Shown here piece by piece: positions 27,809 to 37,632 of a DNA stretch of 64,000 nucleotides. This DNA comes from Prevotella herbatica (GTDB taxonomy: Bacteria > Bacteroidota > Bacteroidia > Bacteroidales > Bacteroidaceae), in NCBI RefSeq assembly GCF_017347605.1, contig NZ_AP024484.1, positions 2,494,501-2,558,500 of the forward strand, written 5' to 3'. How positions within the stretch are numbered: the stretch's first letter is position 1; every line of letters begins with the position of its first letter. Under the pieces are notes generated by a model, which searched no databases, was not told where the DNA came from, and was given only the letters and a program-made list of their open reading frames with translations. The position numbers and the translations under genes are program-made.

Positions 27809-30800
27809 AAATATACGATATATTATCAAAGAATAAGGTTGTAGCATCACTTATACTATTTATATTCTGCGTCGTTGCAATTATTCTTGCAACGGGCATC
27901 CATTATGAAGAGGACATAGCAAAGTTCCTTCCGCATAACGCACAGAACGAGAAGTATCAGGATGTGTATCAGCGCATTGCTTTGCAAAATAGAATTGCAG
28001 TGATGTTCACGGCAAAGGATTCAACACGTCCTGTTGATACTGATAGTCTTGAAGCTGCAATGGAAACGCTTGGTGGAGAGATTAGCCACAGTAAGTTGAT
28101 TGATAATTTACAGGTGAGCGTCAACGAGACAAAGATATTTGATATAATTCAGTTTGTCGGACAGAATTATCCTTATTTCCTCACGAAATCTGACTATCAG
28201 CATATTGATTCGCTTCTTAGTGATGATAATTACGTTAAAGATCAACTGTCTGAAAATAAAAAGCTGCTAATGCTGCCTACAGCAGGGATGGCTTTGCAGA
28301 ACATGAAATATGATCCTGTTCATCTGTTTTCTCCTGTTTTAAAGAGATTGCAAAACTTCCAACTTAACAGTAGATTTCAGGTAATAGATGGTTATCTGTT
28401 TTTCGAAGACGAGAAAATGTCTATAATCACGATGAACAGTAAATATGGTTCTAGTGAGACACATGAGAATGGCTATATCGCGGATATGCTTGACCGAGCC
28501 ATTGCAAAAACTCAGAAGCAGTATCCTAATATTCATATAAGTGCTATTGGCGCACCTTTGATTGCTGTCAGCAATGCCAATCAGATTAAATCGGATTCAT
28601 TACTTGCCGTGTCTATTGCTTCCGTATTGATACTGTTGATATTATGGTTGCATTATAGAAAGATCAGTGACATAATCTGGATAGGAATATCGTTAGCTTT
28701 CGGTTGGTTGTTTGCAATAGCTGGAATGGCTTTGTTCAATGATGAAGTGTCGATAATTGTACTCGGTATCGGGTCGGTGATAATAGGTATTGCTGTTAAT
28801 TATCCGTTACATTTTCTTGATCACATACGTGAAGTTCATGACCGAAGGGCTGCGCTAAAGGAGATGATTCCTCCTTTGTTGATAGGTAACATAACTACTG
28901 TTGCTGCTTTTCTGTGTCTTATTTGGCTTGATGCTCAGGCGATGAGAGACCTTGGTGTCTTCGGTTCACTAATGCTTGTGGGCACAATCTTGTTTGTGCT
29001 TGTATTCCTTCCTTTATATGCTAAACAAAGCAAGAAAAATGATCATAATGATTCTGTTAGCATTGTAGGTAAACTGATTGAAAAGGTTGAAAACTATATT
29101 AATACAGGTGCTATCCGCAGATATGTATTTCCCGTTGTTGTGATTATAACTCTGATACTCGGATATTATTCCCTTCAAACCTCTTTTGATAGTGATTTAA
29201 GTCATATCAATTACATGACTGCTGACCAGAAGCGAGATATGAAAATGCTTTCTGGTATGCAAACCGAGGCTCCATTATATGCAGTTGCCGAAGGCAGAAA
29301 TCTTGATGAGGCTCTTAATGCGAATGAACATATTGGTAAAGTTGTTCAGGGGACAGGTTGTAAGATGAGTGGAATAGGAAATTTCGTTCCATCAGAGATG
29401 ATGCAGCGTGAGGCTTTAACAAGATGGAACAACTACTGGCAGCATGGAAAGGGAAAAGCTCTTGTTGCTAAGATAAAGAAAGAAGCCGCTTTACAAGGCT
29501 ATTCATCAGGCGCATTTACGCCTTTCTATGACATGATGAATGCTGATCATCACGTTAAGAATATCACTTATTTTAATCCGATAATTAATTTGCTCAATGG
29601 AACTTTCATCTTGAATGATAATCATAACTGCAAGATCGTTAACTATCTCACTTCTGTAAGCGATACCACGAAGATAAGGCAAAAGATAAATTCAACGAAT
29701 TGTTATGCCTTTTCTTCAAAAGACATAGGGAATCAATTGGTAATACTATTAAATAATTCATTCAACTATATAGGATTTGTCTGTGGTTTTGTGGTATTCT
29801 TCTTCCTCTGGCTTTCATTTGGAAAGATAGAACTCTCGTTGATGTCATTTCTTCCATTAGCCGTTAGCTGGGTGTGGATATTGGGAATAATGCATGTTTT
29901 CGGTGTTCAGTTTAATATTGTCAACATCATTCTTGCAACGTTCATATTTGGACAGGGTGACGATTATACGATCTTTATCACCGAGGGGCTGATGTATGAA
30001 TATGCTACAGGTAAGAAACGACTTGCTTCTTACAAGCGTAGTGTGGCTATTTCATCTATTCTCATGTTTATAGGTATTGGTAGTCTTGTCATTGCTCGTC
30101 ATCCAGCTTTGCGCTCTTTGGCTACTGTCACCATAATAGGCATGTTTACGGTTGTTGTTATGGCATATTATCTACCTCCTTTGGTGTTCCGTCTGCTTAC
30201 CGTTAAGAATGGAAATATACGTAAAGTTCCGCTTACATTAAGGCGTTTTGCTTATTCTCTAGGTTCTATGCTTTTCTTCCTTGCTATTATGTATTTCTTC
30301 CTTTTACCATTTACATGGTTTTATTTCCACATAGGTAGGAATACGGAAAAGAAGAAACTGCGCTATCATAAACTCTTGTATAATATGGCAAATATTATAG
30401 TCAACAAGATTCCTGGAGTGAAGTTCAAATTTAATAACCTTGTTGGTGAGAAGTTTGATAAACCAGCTGTGATAATAAGTAATCATTTAAGCCATCTCGA
30501 CACGCTATGCCTTATGACGTTATGCCCTAAGATGATATTTATTACCAATAAATGGGCTTGGAATAATCATTTTTACGGTTCAGTGATACATCAAGCAGAA
30601 TTTTTACCTGCATCCGACGGACTTGATGCACATATTGATGACTTAAGGTCTCTTTACAGTCGTGGCTATTCTATTTGTATATTCCCAGAAGGTACAAGGT
30701 CAGTAGACCATCGTTTGCATCGTTTCCATAAGGGAGCTTTCTATCTAGCCGAACTTCTTCATGCAGATATCGTTCCTGTTGTCATGCATGGACAGGATCA

Positions 30801-31278
30801 TGTACTTCCAAAGACAGATTTCATGCTGAGAGAAGGAACAATGAGTGTCAGAATATTGCAACGTATATCTTCAGATGATACTTCTATGGGAACTGGATAT
30901 CGTGAATTGACTCATAACATTCATAAACTCTATGTTGATGAATATGCAAAAATATGTGCCGAAAACGAGGACGCTGCATATTATGTCAATTTTGTTAAGT
31001 CTCAGTATAGATACAAGGGACTTGAAATAGAGCGTAGATGTAAAAGAAACATAAAGTCAAACGACAGTTATTCATCTGTTATTGACGCAGATAGCGAGAA
31101 AGGTCTTGCTGAACGTGCATTCCATAATGCCGGATTGTGTGAACTTCCTTATCTCTATGCACTCGTCCATCCTAGTACATCTGTGAATGCGTATGTTGAT
31201 AATGAGGATGACTATGTCGTTGTAAAGAATATGGCGTACCTACCACAAAATCTAAATATATATCATAAGGATAGATGA
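27802..31278 (+). CDS. MMPL/RND exporter fused to a C-terminal acyltransferase
   Basis: Protein of 1158 residues with two functions. Residues about 1-830 form an MMPL-type RND exporter: a first helix, a large extracytoplasmic loop, a helix bundle (around 270-410), a second loop and a second bundle (around 650-810) with GQGDDYTIFITEG. After further hydrophobic segments at about 825-850, an LPLAT domain follows with the canonical H-x4-D motif (His895-Asp900) and FPEGTRS starting at residue 961. Other aryl-polyene clusters encode exporter and acyltransferase functions; a single polypeptide suggests acylation coupled to export. A short extra C-terminal extension is unassigned. Confidence 0.88.
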   Translation: MLKIYDILSKNKVVASLILFIFCVVAIILATGIHYEEDIAKFLPHNAQNEKYQDVYQRIALQNRIAVMFTAKDSTRPVDTDSLEAAMETLGGEISHSKLIDNLQVSVNETKIFDIIQFVGQNYPYFLTKSDYQHIDSLLSDDNYVKDQLSENKKLLMLPTAGMALQNMKYDPVHLFSPVLKRLQNFQLNSRFQVIDGYLFFEDEKMSIITMNSKYGSSETHENGYIADMLDRAIAKTQKQYPNIHISAIGAPLIAVSNANQIKSDSLLAVSIASVLILLILWLHYRKISDIIWIGISLAFGWLFAIAGMALFNDEVSIIVLGIGSVIIGIAVNYPLHFLDHIREVHDRRAALKEMIPPLLIGNITTVAAFLCLIWLDAQAMRDLGVFGSLMLVGTILFVLVFLPLYAKQSKKNDHNDSVSIVGKLIEKVENYINTGAIRRYVFPVVVIITLILGYYSLQTSFDSDLSHINYMTADQKRDMKMLSGMQTEAPLYAVAEGRNLDEALNANEHIGKVVQGTGCKMSGIGNFVPSEMMQREALTRWNNYWQHGKGKALVAKIKKEAALQGYSSGAFTPFYDMMNADHHVKNITYFNPIINLLNGTFILNDNHNCKIVNYLTSVSDTTKIRQKINSTNCYAFSSKDIGNQLVILLNNSFNYIGFVCGFVVFFFLWLSFGKIELSLMSFLPLAVSWVWILGIMHVFGVQFNIVNIILATFIFGQGDDYTIFITEGLMYEYATGKKRLASYKRSVAISSILMFIGIGSLVIARHPALRSLATVTIIGMFTVVVMAYYLPPLVFRLLTVKNGNIRKVPLTLRRFAYSLGSMLFFLAIMYFFLLPFTWFYFHIGRNTEKKKLRYHKLLYNMANIIVNKIPGVKFKFNNLVGEKFDKPAVIISNHLSHLDTLCLMTLCPKMIFITNKWAWNNHFYGSVIHQAEFLPASDGLDAHIDDLRSLYSRGYSICIFPEGTRSVDHRLHRFHKGAFYLAELLHADIVPVVMHGQDHVLPKTDFMLREGTMSVRILQRISSDDTSMGTGYRELTHNIHKLYVDEYAKICAENEDAAYYVNFVKSQYRYKGLEIERRCKRNIKSNDSYSSVIDADSEKGLAERAFHNAGLCELPYLYALVHPSTSVNAYVDNEDDYVVVKNMAYLPQNLNIYHKDR

Positions 31279-32771
31279 CAAAGAAGTGTGTTATAATAGG
31301 AAGCGGTTTAGGTGGTCTTTCAAGTGGAGTCATCCTTGCCAAGAACGGATATGATGTGACTGTGCTTGAAAAGCATTTCCAGATAGGTGGATGCCTGCAA
31401 TGTTTCTGTCGTGACGGAGTTAAGTTCGAGACAGGAATGCATTTCATAGGAAGTGCCGACAAAGGACAGACTATGGATGCCATGTTTAAGTATCTTGAAA
31501 TCGACCGTGATGTCGAGTTGAGTCGACTTGATGAAACGGGATATGATGTTGTGTCTTTTGCAGGAAAGAAATATCGCTTTGCCAATGGACGTTATAATTT
31601 CATCAAGCAGATGCTTGAGTATTTTCCGGATTCAGAAGATGATCTCAATGCATATTGCGATATCATTGATAAGGTTTCTGCTGCGTCTTCATTGCATAGC
31701 CTTCAACACACTCAGACAGATGAAGCGATAAATAATGAATATCTTCTTCGTAGCATAGATGATGTACTCAATGAGACTATTCATAATGACGAACTTCGCA
31801 ATGTCCTTGTCGGGAATCTTCCGCTTTATGCTGCTGAGAAGGGAAAAACTTCTTTCTCAACTCATGCTTTTGTTGCTGATTTCTATAACAAGAGTGCCTT
31901 CAGAATTGTTGGAGGTAGCGATCACATCGCCAAGTCTCTTGTTCATACGATAGAAAGGTATGGAGGAAAGGTACTCACTCGTCAGAATGTCGTAAAAATA
32001 GAGTGTGATGACAGTCATGCTGTTGCTGCCGTTACTGATGATGCAACACGATATGATGCCGATGTGTTTATCTCTGATCTTCATCCTGCTCGTACAATAG
32101 AACTTACTGATTCGCCACTGTTGCGCAATGCTTATAGAAAAAGAATAAAGACTTTGCCGAATACTGTTGGCTGCTTTACCGTTTATATTAAATTCAAGGA
32201 TAAAGTTCAGCATTATATGAATAGTAATTTCTATGGTTATGCTGGAAAATCTCCATGGGACTGTGAAAAATATTCTGATAACGATTGGCCAAAGGGATAT
32301 TTGTATATGCACTTTTGTAATACAGCTAACCATGAATATGCTAAGAGTGGACTTATCATATCCTACATGCAGTATGATGATGTTCTTAAATGGGAAGGAA
32401 CTTCCGTCGGACATCGTGGTCAAGATTACGAGCAGTTTAAGAAGTTGAAAGCTGAAAAGCTTATAGCGAGTGTTGAAAAAGAGTTTCCTTGTTTGCGTGA
32501 TAGTATTGAGACATATTATACGAGTACTCCGCTTACATATCGAGATTACACGGGAACTGAGGCTGGAGGAATGTATGGCATAGCTAGAGACATAACTCTA
32601 GGTCCTGCTGCAAGAGTTCATCATCGCACAAAGATACCTAATTTGTTACTTACAGGACAGAATGTAAACAGTCATGGAATATTGGGAGTACTTGTAGGTA
32701 CTGTTGTTACTTGTGGTGAGTTGATAAGTTCTGAAGAGATAATAAGACAAATGACTGAATCTATAGAATAA
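31275..32771 (+). CDS. Phytoene desaturase/retinol saturase-like FAD oxidoreductase 1
   Basis: Flavoenzyme of 498 residues with the N-terminal dinucleotide fold GSGLGGLSSG (residues 9-18), then VTVLEKHFQIGGCLQ, and the C-terminal FAD motif LLTGQNVNSHGILGVLVG. This family contains carotenoid desaturases, isomerases and saturases. In a polyene operon it probably changes the oxidation state or geometry of the chain. Overlaps the exporter gene by four bases (ATGA). Confidence 0.87.
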   Translation: MTKKCVIIGSGLGGLSSGVILAKNGYDVTVLEKHFQIGGCLQCFCRDGVKFETGMHFIGSADKGQTMDAMFKYLEIDRDVELSRLDETGYDVVSFAGKKYRFANGRYNFIKQMLEYFPDSEDDLNAYCDIIDKVSAASSLHSLQHTQTDEAINNEYLLRSIDDVLNETIHNDELRNVLVGNLPLYAAEKGKTSFSTHAFVADFYNKSAFRIVGGSDHIAKSLVHTIERYGGKVLTRQNVVKIECDDSHAVAAVTDDATRYDADVFISDLHPARTIELTDSPLLRNAYRKRIKTLPNTVGCFTVYIKFKDKVQHYMNSNFYGYAGKSPWDCEKYSDNDWPKGYLYMHFCNTANHEYAKSGLIISYMQYDDVLKWEGTSVGHRGQDYEQFKKLKAEKLIASVEKEFPCLRDSIETYYTSTPLTYRDYTGTEAGGMYGIARDITLGPAARVHHRTKIPNLLLTGQNVNSHGILGVLVGTVVTCGELISSEEIIRQMTESIE

Positions 32772-32772
32772 G

Positions 32773-34299
32773 ATGAAAAACGATAATATCCAAAATACAG
32801 TAACCGTTATTGGTGGTGGACTTGGTGGCTTGTTCGTCGCTGCTTTCCTTAGTAAGGAGGGCTACCGTGTCACGGTGTTAGAGAAAAACAAGGTTATAGG
32901 TGGTGGCTTGCAGACTTTTAATCGTCATGGCGTAAGTTTTGAGACTGGTATGCATTTGCTTGGTGGAATGCGTGAAGGCGGAGCATTAAATAAGATATGC
33001 CGTTATCTGGGAATTTATGATAAGATGGATATTCGCGATACCGATCATGACTGCATGGACCAGATAACATATTTTTCTGACGGGAAAACTTATCGTGTGC
33101 CTGAAGGACGTGAGGCTTTCGCTGAATATTTTGCTTCGCAGTTTCCTTCCGAGCGAGACAATATACATGCTTATGTTGATGCCATTTATAAAATGGTTGA
33201 TGAGATTGACTTTTTTTATCTTCGCCCTAATAATGAACATGTATACACACATTCCGAAGAGTTTATGTGGCCTGCAGATGAGTTTGTTGCTCATTACATA
33301 AAGGATCCTAAACTTAGAGATTTGTTGAGTTATATGAATCCTATGTTTGGTGGTGTTAAGGGTAAAACTCCAACTTATATTCATGCACTTATCAACGTGC
33401 TATATATTGATGGACCTAGCAGGTTTGCTGTTAATAGTCAGCAAATGGCAGATGCCCTTGCCGATATAATACGTCAGAATGGTGGTGCAGTTATAGGCGG
33501 TGATAAGGTCGTTAATATTGATATTGTCGACAAAATGATTACAGCTCTTCATACTCAGAAAGGAAACGTATATTCATCTGATTATTATATTTCGGCAATA
33601 CATCCGTTTGAAATGTTGAAGATGACGGATAGTAAGGCTTTTTCCAAAGCTTTCAGAGATAGAATTGCCGAAGCTCCAAATAGTTATTCTTCTTTCTGTG
33701 CTTATTTCATTTTCAAGCCAGATAGTTTTCCTTTTATAAACCATACATGCTATTGTCAGCAGGATTATGGTAAGGTGTGGAACTACGCTGATTACGATGT
33801 CGAAGACTGGCCTCGTGGTTTCATGTATATGACACCTTGTGAAAAGAATCAAGGTAAGTATGCTGTTAAAATGGTTGTCAATGCCATTATGCCGTATCGT
33901 GTTGTGGAACGATGGAGTGGTACTTCTACTGGTAAAAGAGGTAAAGAATATGATGAATGGAAACAATGGCATATCAATAAGATACTCGACCGAATGGAAA
34001 TCCTTTATCCTGGATTTAGTGATAAGGTGGAGTATATGTTCGGTTCGTCTCCTTTAACCATAAGGGATTATTATGATGAACCAGAAGGTGCTCTTTATGG
34101 TATGTTCAAGGACTGCAACAATATTGCCCAGTCACAGGTGTCGATATATACAAAGGTTAGAAATCTTTTTATGACAGGTCAGAATATAAACCTGCATGGA
34201 TTCTGTGGCGTACCACTTACTGCTGTTAATACAGCAGAAGCTATCGTGGGGCATAATGTTATATTGAATAAAATCAATGAATATAATGCGTGTGTTTAA
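32773..34299 (+). CDS. Phytoene desaturase/retinol saturase-like FAD oxidoreductase 2
   Basis: Paralogue of the gene before it, 508 residues: GGGLGGLFVA near 14-23, VTVLEKNKVIGGGLQTF, and the matching C-terminal MTGQNINLHGFCGVPLTAV. The two share layout and many motifs but are clearly diverged, so they probably catalyse successive steps or form a heterodimer rather than being a recent duplicate. One base separates them. Confidence 0.87.
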   Translation: MKNDNIQNTVTVIGGGLGGLFVAAFLSKEGYRVTVLEKNKVIGGGLQTFNRHGVSFETGMHLLGGMREGGALNKICRYLGIYDKMDIRDTDHDCMDQITYFSDGKTYRVPEGREAFAEYFASQFPSERDNIHAYVDAIYKMVDEIDFFYLRPNNEHVYTHSEEFMWPADEFVAHYIKDPKLRDLLSYMNPMFGGVKGKTPTYIHALINVLYIDGPSRFAVNSQQMADALADIIRQNGGAVIGGDKVVNIDIVDKMITALHTQKGNVYSSDYYISAIHPFEMLKMTDSKAFSKAFRDRIAEAPNSYSSFCAYFIFKPDSFPFINHTCYCQQDYGKVWNYADYDVEDWPRGFMYMTPCEKNQGKYAVKMVVNAIMPYRVVERWSGTSTGKRGKEYDEWKQWHINKILDRMEILYPGFSDKVEYMFGSSPLTIRDYYDEPEGALYGMFKDCNNIAQSQVSIYTKVRNLFMTGQNINLHGFCGVPLTAVNTAEAIVGHNVILNKINEYNACV

Positions 34300-35104
34300 A
34301 ATAATATTCTTACTTTTGCTTATTGCCTGTCCGTTAAAAGCTCAGAATAGGATTGACGGTTTCAGCAGTCTTGTTGAATACCAACCTACATGCAAAACTT
34401 CTACTGCCGTTATCGTATGTCCTGGTGGAAGCTATTGTTGGCTTAGCAAGAAGTATGAGGGAAGTGAGGTCGCTAAATGGCTAAATGCGAATGGTATAGC
34501 TGCTTATGTGCTTTATTATCCTACTGCTGGTTGGGCGGGCTTTGCATGGCACAGTAGATTGGTCTTTCGGGGGCATCAGTATCCTGACCAGATTCAAGCT
34601 GTGGAAAAGGCAATGAAGTTAGTGAGAAGTAAGGGATATAATAGGGTCGGAATGATGGGCTTCTCGGCTGGAGGGCATCTTGTCCTTTGCGCTGCAGAAT
34701 ATCTGCGACCATGCTATAAGCCTGATTTCGTAGCATCACTATATCCTGTTATCACTTTTTCACGTGATGAATTTGTACATCGCCGAAGCCGGAGGGGATT
34801 GCTTGGCGAGCGCAGATGGCGCAATAAGACTATATGTGACTCGTTGTCTGTAGAGATGCATGCTGACTTAATACAGTGCCCTGTTTTTATCGCAAACTGC
34901 AAGGATGATCCTATCGTTAATTATCATAATGCTATGTTGATGGATAGTGCTCTTACCGCCAATTATAAACAGCATCTTTATATACAATATAAGACGGGTG
35001 GTCATGGATTTGGAACTACTGCCTCAAAAACCAGTGCTGAGGCTATTACGTGGAAAGAACGTTTCCTTACTTGGATGAAGGGAATAGACAAAATAAGAAA
35101 GTAG
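34277..35104 (+). CDS. Exported alpha/beta hydrolase (esterase)
   Basis: 275 residues, signal peptide about 1-22 (ending PLKAQ). Nucleophile motif GFSAGG near residue 128, oxyanion stretch CPGGSY, probable acid in CKDDPIV, and histidine in TGGHGFG. Belongs to the acetyl-esterase/BD-FAE group. As a periplasmic enzyme in this operon it may trim an ester of the lipid product. Overlaps the flavoenzyme gene by 23 bases. A start at 34286 is also possible. Confidence 0.82.
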   Translation: MNIMRVFKIIFLLLLIACPLKAQNRIDGFSSLVEYQPTCKTSTAVIVCPGGSYCWLSKKYEGSEVAKWLNANGIAAYVLYYPTAGWAGFAWHSRLVFRGHQYPDQIQAVEKAMKLVRSKGYNRVGMMGFSAGGHLVLCAAEYLRPCYKPDFVASLYPVITFSRDEFVHRRSRRGLLGERRWRNKTICDSLSVEMHADLIQCPVFIANCKDDPIVNYHNAMLMDSALTANYKQHLYIQYKTGGHGFGTTASKTSAEAITWKERFLTWMKGIDKIRK

Positions 35105-35107
35105 AAA

Positions 35108-36430
35108 ATGAAAGATATTGAATTTGAGTCAATAGATAATATTAAGGCTTTTCAAGATGATAAGCTGCGTAAGGCTGTTCTTTATTTAAAGGAACATTCT
35201 ACATATTATCAGCGATTATTTGACAAGTGCCACATAAATATCAACAATATACGTCAAATAGAAGACTTAGTAAACATTCCGTTTACTGAGAAGAAAGATC
35301 TACAATTGTTCAATGAAGATTTCTTGTGTGTACCTAAAGAAAAGATTATTGACTATATCACAACAAGTGGAACGTTAGGTGAACCTGTTACCTTCGGGTG
35401 TACAGAGGTTGATTTGCAGCGTTTGGCTTATAATGAAAAGAAGAGTTTTTCGTGTGCGGGTCTTCATCCTGGAAATATATTGCAGTTGATGACTACAATT
35501 GATAAACGTTTCATGGCAGGACTTGCTTATTTCCTAGGTATTAGGGAGCTCGGAGCCTCTATTATCAGGGTTGGTAATGGTATTCCTGAATTGCAATGGG
35601 ACACCATAATGAGAATAAAGCCCGACAGCATAATGTGTGTACCTTCATTCATTCCGCGTCTCATCCAGTATGCAGAGGAGCATAATATTGACTATAAGAA
35701 TTCAAGCATAAGGAAAATTATCGGTATTGGTGAGGGCTTGCGTAATCAGGATTTCTCATTAAATCTTCTTGGACAGCAGATAAAGAATAAATGGAACGTA
35801 CAGCTCTTCGCCACATATTCAAGTACAGAGATGGGCTCTACATTCAGCGAGTGCGAGTATGGTTGTGGTGGACATGTGCATCCAGAACTTATCATTGTCG
35901 AGATTATCGGTGAGGATAATATGCCTGTTGCCGATGGTGAGATAGGAGAGGTTGTCATAACAACTCTTGGAGTTGAGGGAATGCCACTTCTTAGATTTCG
36001 CACTGGTGACATGTGCGCGAAGATTGTTGAGCCTTGCAAATGCGGCAGAAACAGTTACCGACTTACTCCTTTGGTTGGTAGAAAAAATAACATGATCAAA
36101 CTGAAGGGTACAACTCTCTATCCGCCTGCTATAAATGATATACTTGATAATACTGACTATGTACAGAATTATGTGGTATATGTGCAGGAATCCGAGGCTG
36201 GAACTGATGATGTTGTCGTAAAGGTTGGACTTAAATCTGATGCTTTGGCAAAGCACAAGGCTATTGCCGAGAATCCTGGTGCCATAGTAGAAGACCTTAA
36301 AAATAGATTCCGTGCGCATCTGCGTGTATCTCCGAAGGTGGAAATACATCCTGTTGCCGAAGTTCAAGCGATAAACTTTCCACCAAAGACGAGAAAACCT
36401 GTTAAGTTTATCGACTTGAGAAAGAAATAG
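35108..36430 (+). CDS. PaaK-type AMP-forming acyl/aryl ligase
   Basis: Adenylate-forming ligase of 440 residues, phenylacetate-CoA ligase family: TTSGTLGEPVTF phosphate-binding loop near residue 84, YSSTEMGSTFSEC, and PLLRFRTGDMC. A cysteine-containing loop CAKIVEPCKCGRNSYR resembles the zinc-like element seen in PaaK proteins. It is the only adenylating enzyme in the operon and is the best candidate to activate the starter acid and load an ACP, comparable to ApeH. Substrate unknown. Confidence 0.85.
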   Translation: MKDIEFESIDNIKAFQDDKLRKAVLYLKEHSTYYQRLFDKCHININNIRQIEDLVNIPFTEKKDLQLFNEDFLCVPKEKIIDYITTSGTLGEPVTFGCTEVDLQRLAYNEKKSFSCAGLHPGNILQLMTTIDKRFMAGLAYFLGIRELGASIIRVGNGIPELQWDTIMRIKPDSIMCVPSFIPRLIQYAEEHNIDYKNSSIRKIIGIGEGLRNQDFSLNLLGQQIKNKWNVQLFATYSSTEMGSTFSECEYGCGGHVHPELIIVEIIGEDNMPVADGEIGEVVITTLGVEGMPLLRFRTGDMCAKIVEPCKCGRNSYRLTPLVGRKNNMIKLKGTTLYPPAINDILDNTDYVQNYVVYVQESEAGTDDVVVKVGLKSDALAKHKAIAENPGAIVEDLKNRFRAHLRVSPKVEIHPVAEVQAINFPPKTRKPVKFIDLRKK

Positions 36431-36457
36431 AATATACACCATATATATAATATCTAA

Positions 36458-37597
36458 ATGATTACATCCGAATTTGACGATATCCGTCCATATAATGATG
36501 ATGAGATACCTTCTGCCATGAGACGCATTGCAGCAAGTGATGCTTTTCCTGTATTGGCTTCATGGATATTTCCTGGTAGGGATTTGGAAGATGTGCGCAG
36601 TATGGTGCTTTCATTCAAGACTATTAAGGATTTTCAGTATGGTGTCATGATACCTGTGAACAGACAGATTATTGAGCGTTCTATGACTGAGCTTACCTTT
36701 AGGGGATTTGAAAAATTGAATCCTGACACGCAATATCTCTTCGTGAGTAATCATCGTGATATAATGCTTGATGCGTCTTTGTTGCAATATCTGTTTGCAC
36801 AGAGAGGGCGTGATACCACAGAGATTACGTTTGGTGCAAACCTCATGACAAAGGGACTTATCACAGATATAGGTAAAAGTAATAAGATGTTTAGAGTTGA
36901 GCGAGGTGGTAAACTGAAAGACTTCTACATGTCGTCACGACATCTTAGTGATTATATACGCAAAACTATCATTGAGAAAAAACAGAGTGTTTGGATAGCC
37001 CAGCGTAACGGGAGGACAAAGGATGGTGATGACCATACTGATCAGGGAATTATAAAAATGTTTTGTATGAGCCGTCCTGAAGACAAGATAAAGGCTTTGA
37101 GTGAACTCCATATTATTCCAGTCAGCATTAGTTATGAATGGGAGAGTTGCGATGTGTTAAAGGCTATTGAATTGTATGAGAGTCGATTTGAGAAATACAT
37201 AAAGAAGCCTGGTGAGGATTTAACAAGTGTACTTACTGGTATTGTTCAGAAAAAGGGTAGAGTGAACTTCTCTCTTTGCGACGAAGTTACAGAAGATGAT
37301 TTAAGTCAGTATGATAGTTGTACAAATAACGACTATCATCGTTTGGTTGCCAATCTACTTGATGAAAGAATCAACAGTACATATAAACTTTATCCAAATA
37401 ATTATTTGGCTCATGATATCCGTCATGGCCAGACTCGTTTCAATGCATATTACACGCCTGCCGACAAGCTGCATTTCATGAAATATATGGATTGTCTAAA
37501 CGATTATGATGTTGACGAACCTGATATTTTAAAGGATTTATTTCTTGGAATATATGCCAATCCTGTAAGTAATAAAATCAAATTGGGAGCTATATAG
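36458..37597 (+). CDS. 1-acylglycerol-3-phosphate-type acyltransferase
   Basis: LPLAT-family protein of 379 residues. SNHRDIMLDASLL matches the acyl acceptor motif of a subgroup where the aspartate is one residue further from the histidine than in H-x4-D, and AQRNGRTKDGDD replaces FPEGTRS. This subgroup is widespread in Bacteroidetes outside polyene clusters, so the gene may be a general lipid acyltransferase at the end of the operon. The spacing to the ligase gene is 27 bases. Confidence 0.78.
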   Translation: MITSEFDDIRPYNDDEIPSAMRRIAASDAFPVLASWIFPGRDLEDVRSMVLSFKTIKDFQYGVMIPVNRQIIERSMTELTFRGFEKLNPDTQYLFVSNHRDIMLDASLLQYLFAQRGRDTTEITFGANLMTKGLITDIGKSNKMFRVERGGKLKDFYMSSRHLSDYIRKTIIEKKQSVWIAQRNGRTKDGDDHTDQGIIKMFCMSRPEDKIKALSELHIIPVSISYEWESCDVLKAIELYESRFEKYIKKPGEDLTSVLTGIVQKKGRVNFSLCDEVTEDDLSQYDSCTNNDYHRLVANLLDERINSTYKLYPNNYLAHDIRHGQTRFNAYYTPADKLHFMKYMDCLNDYDVDEPDILKDLFLGIYANPVSNKIKLGAI

Positions 37598-37632
37598 CAT
37601 GATGATTATGCTTATAGTTGCTGAATTGTCTG

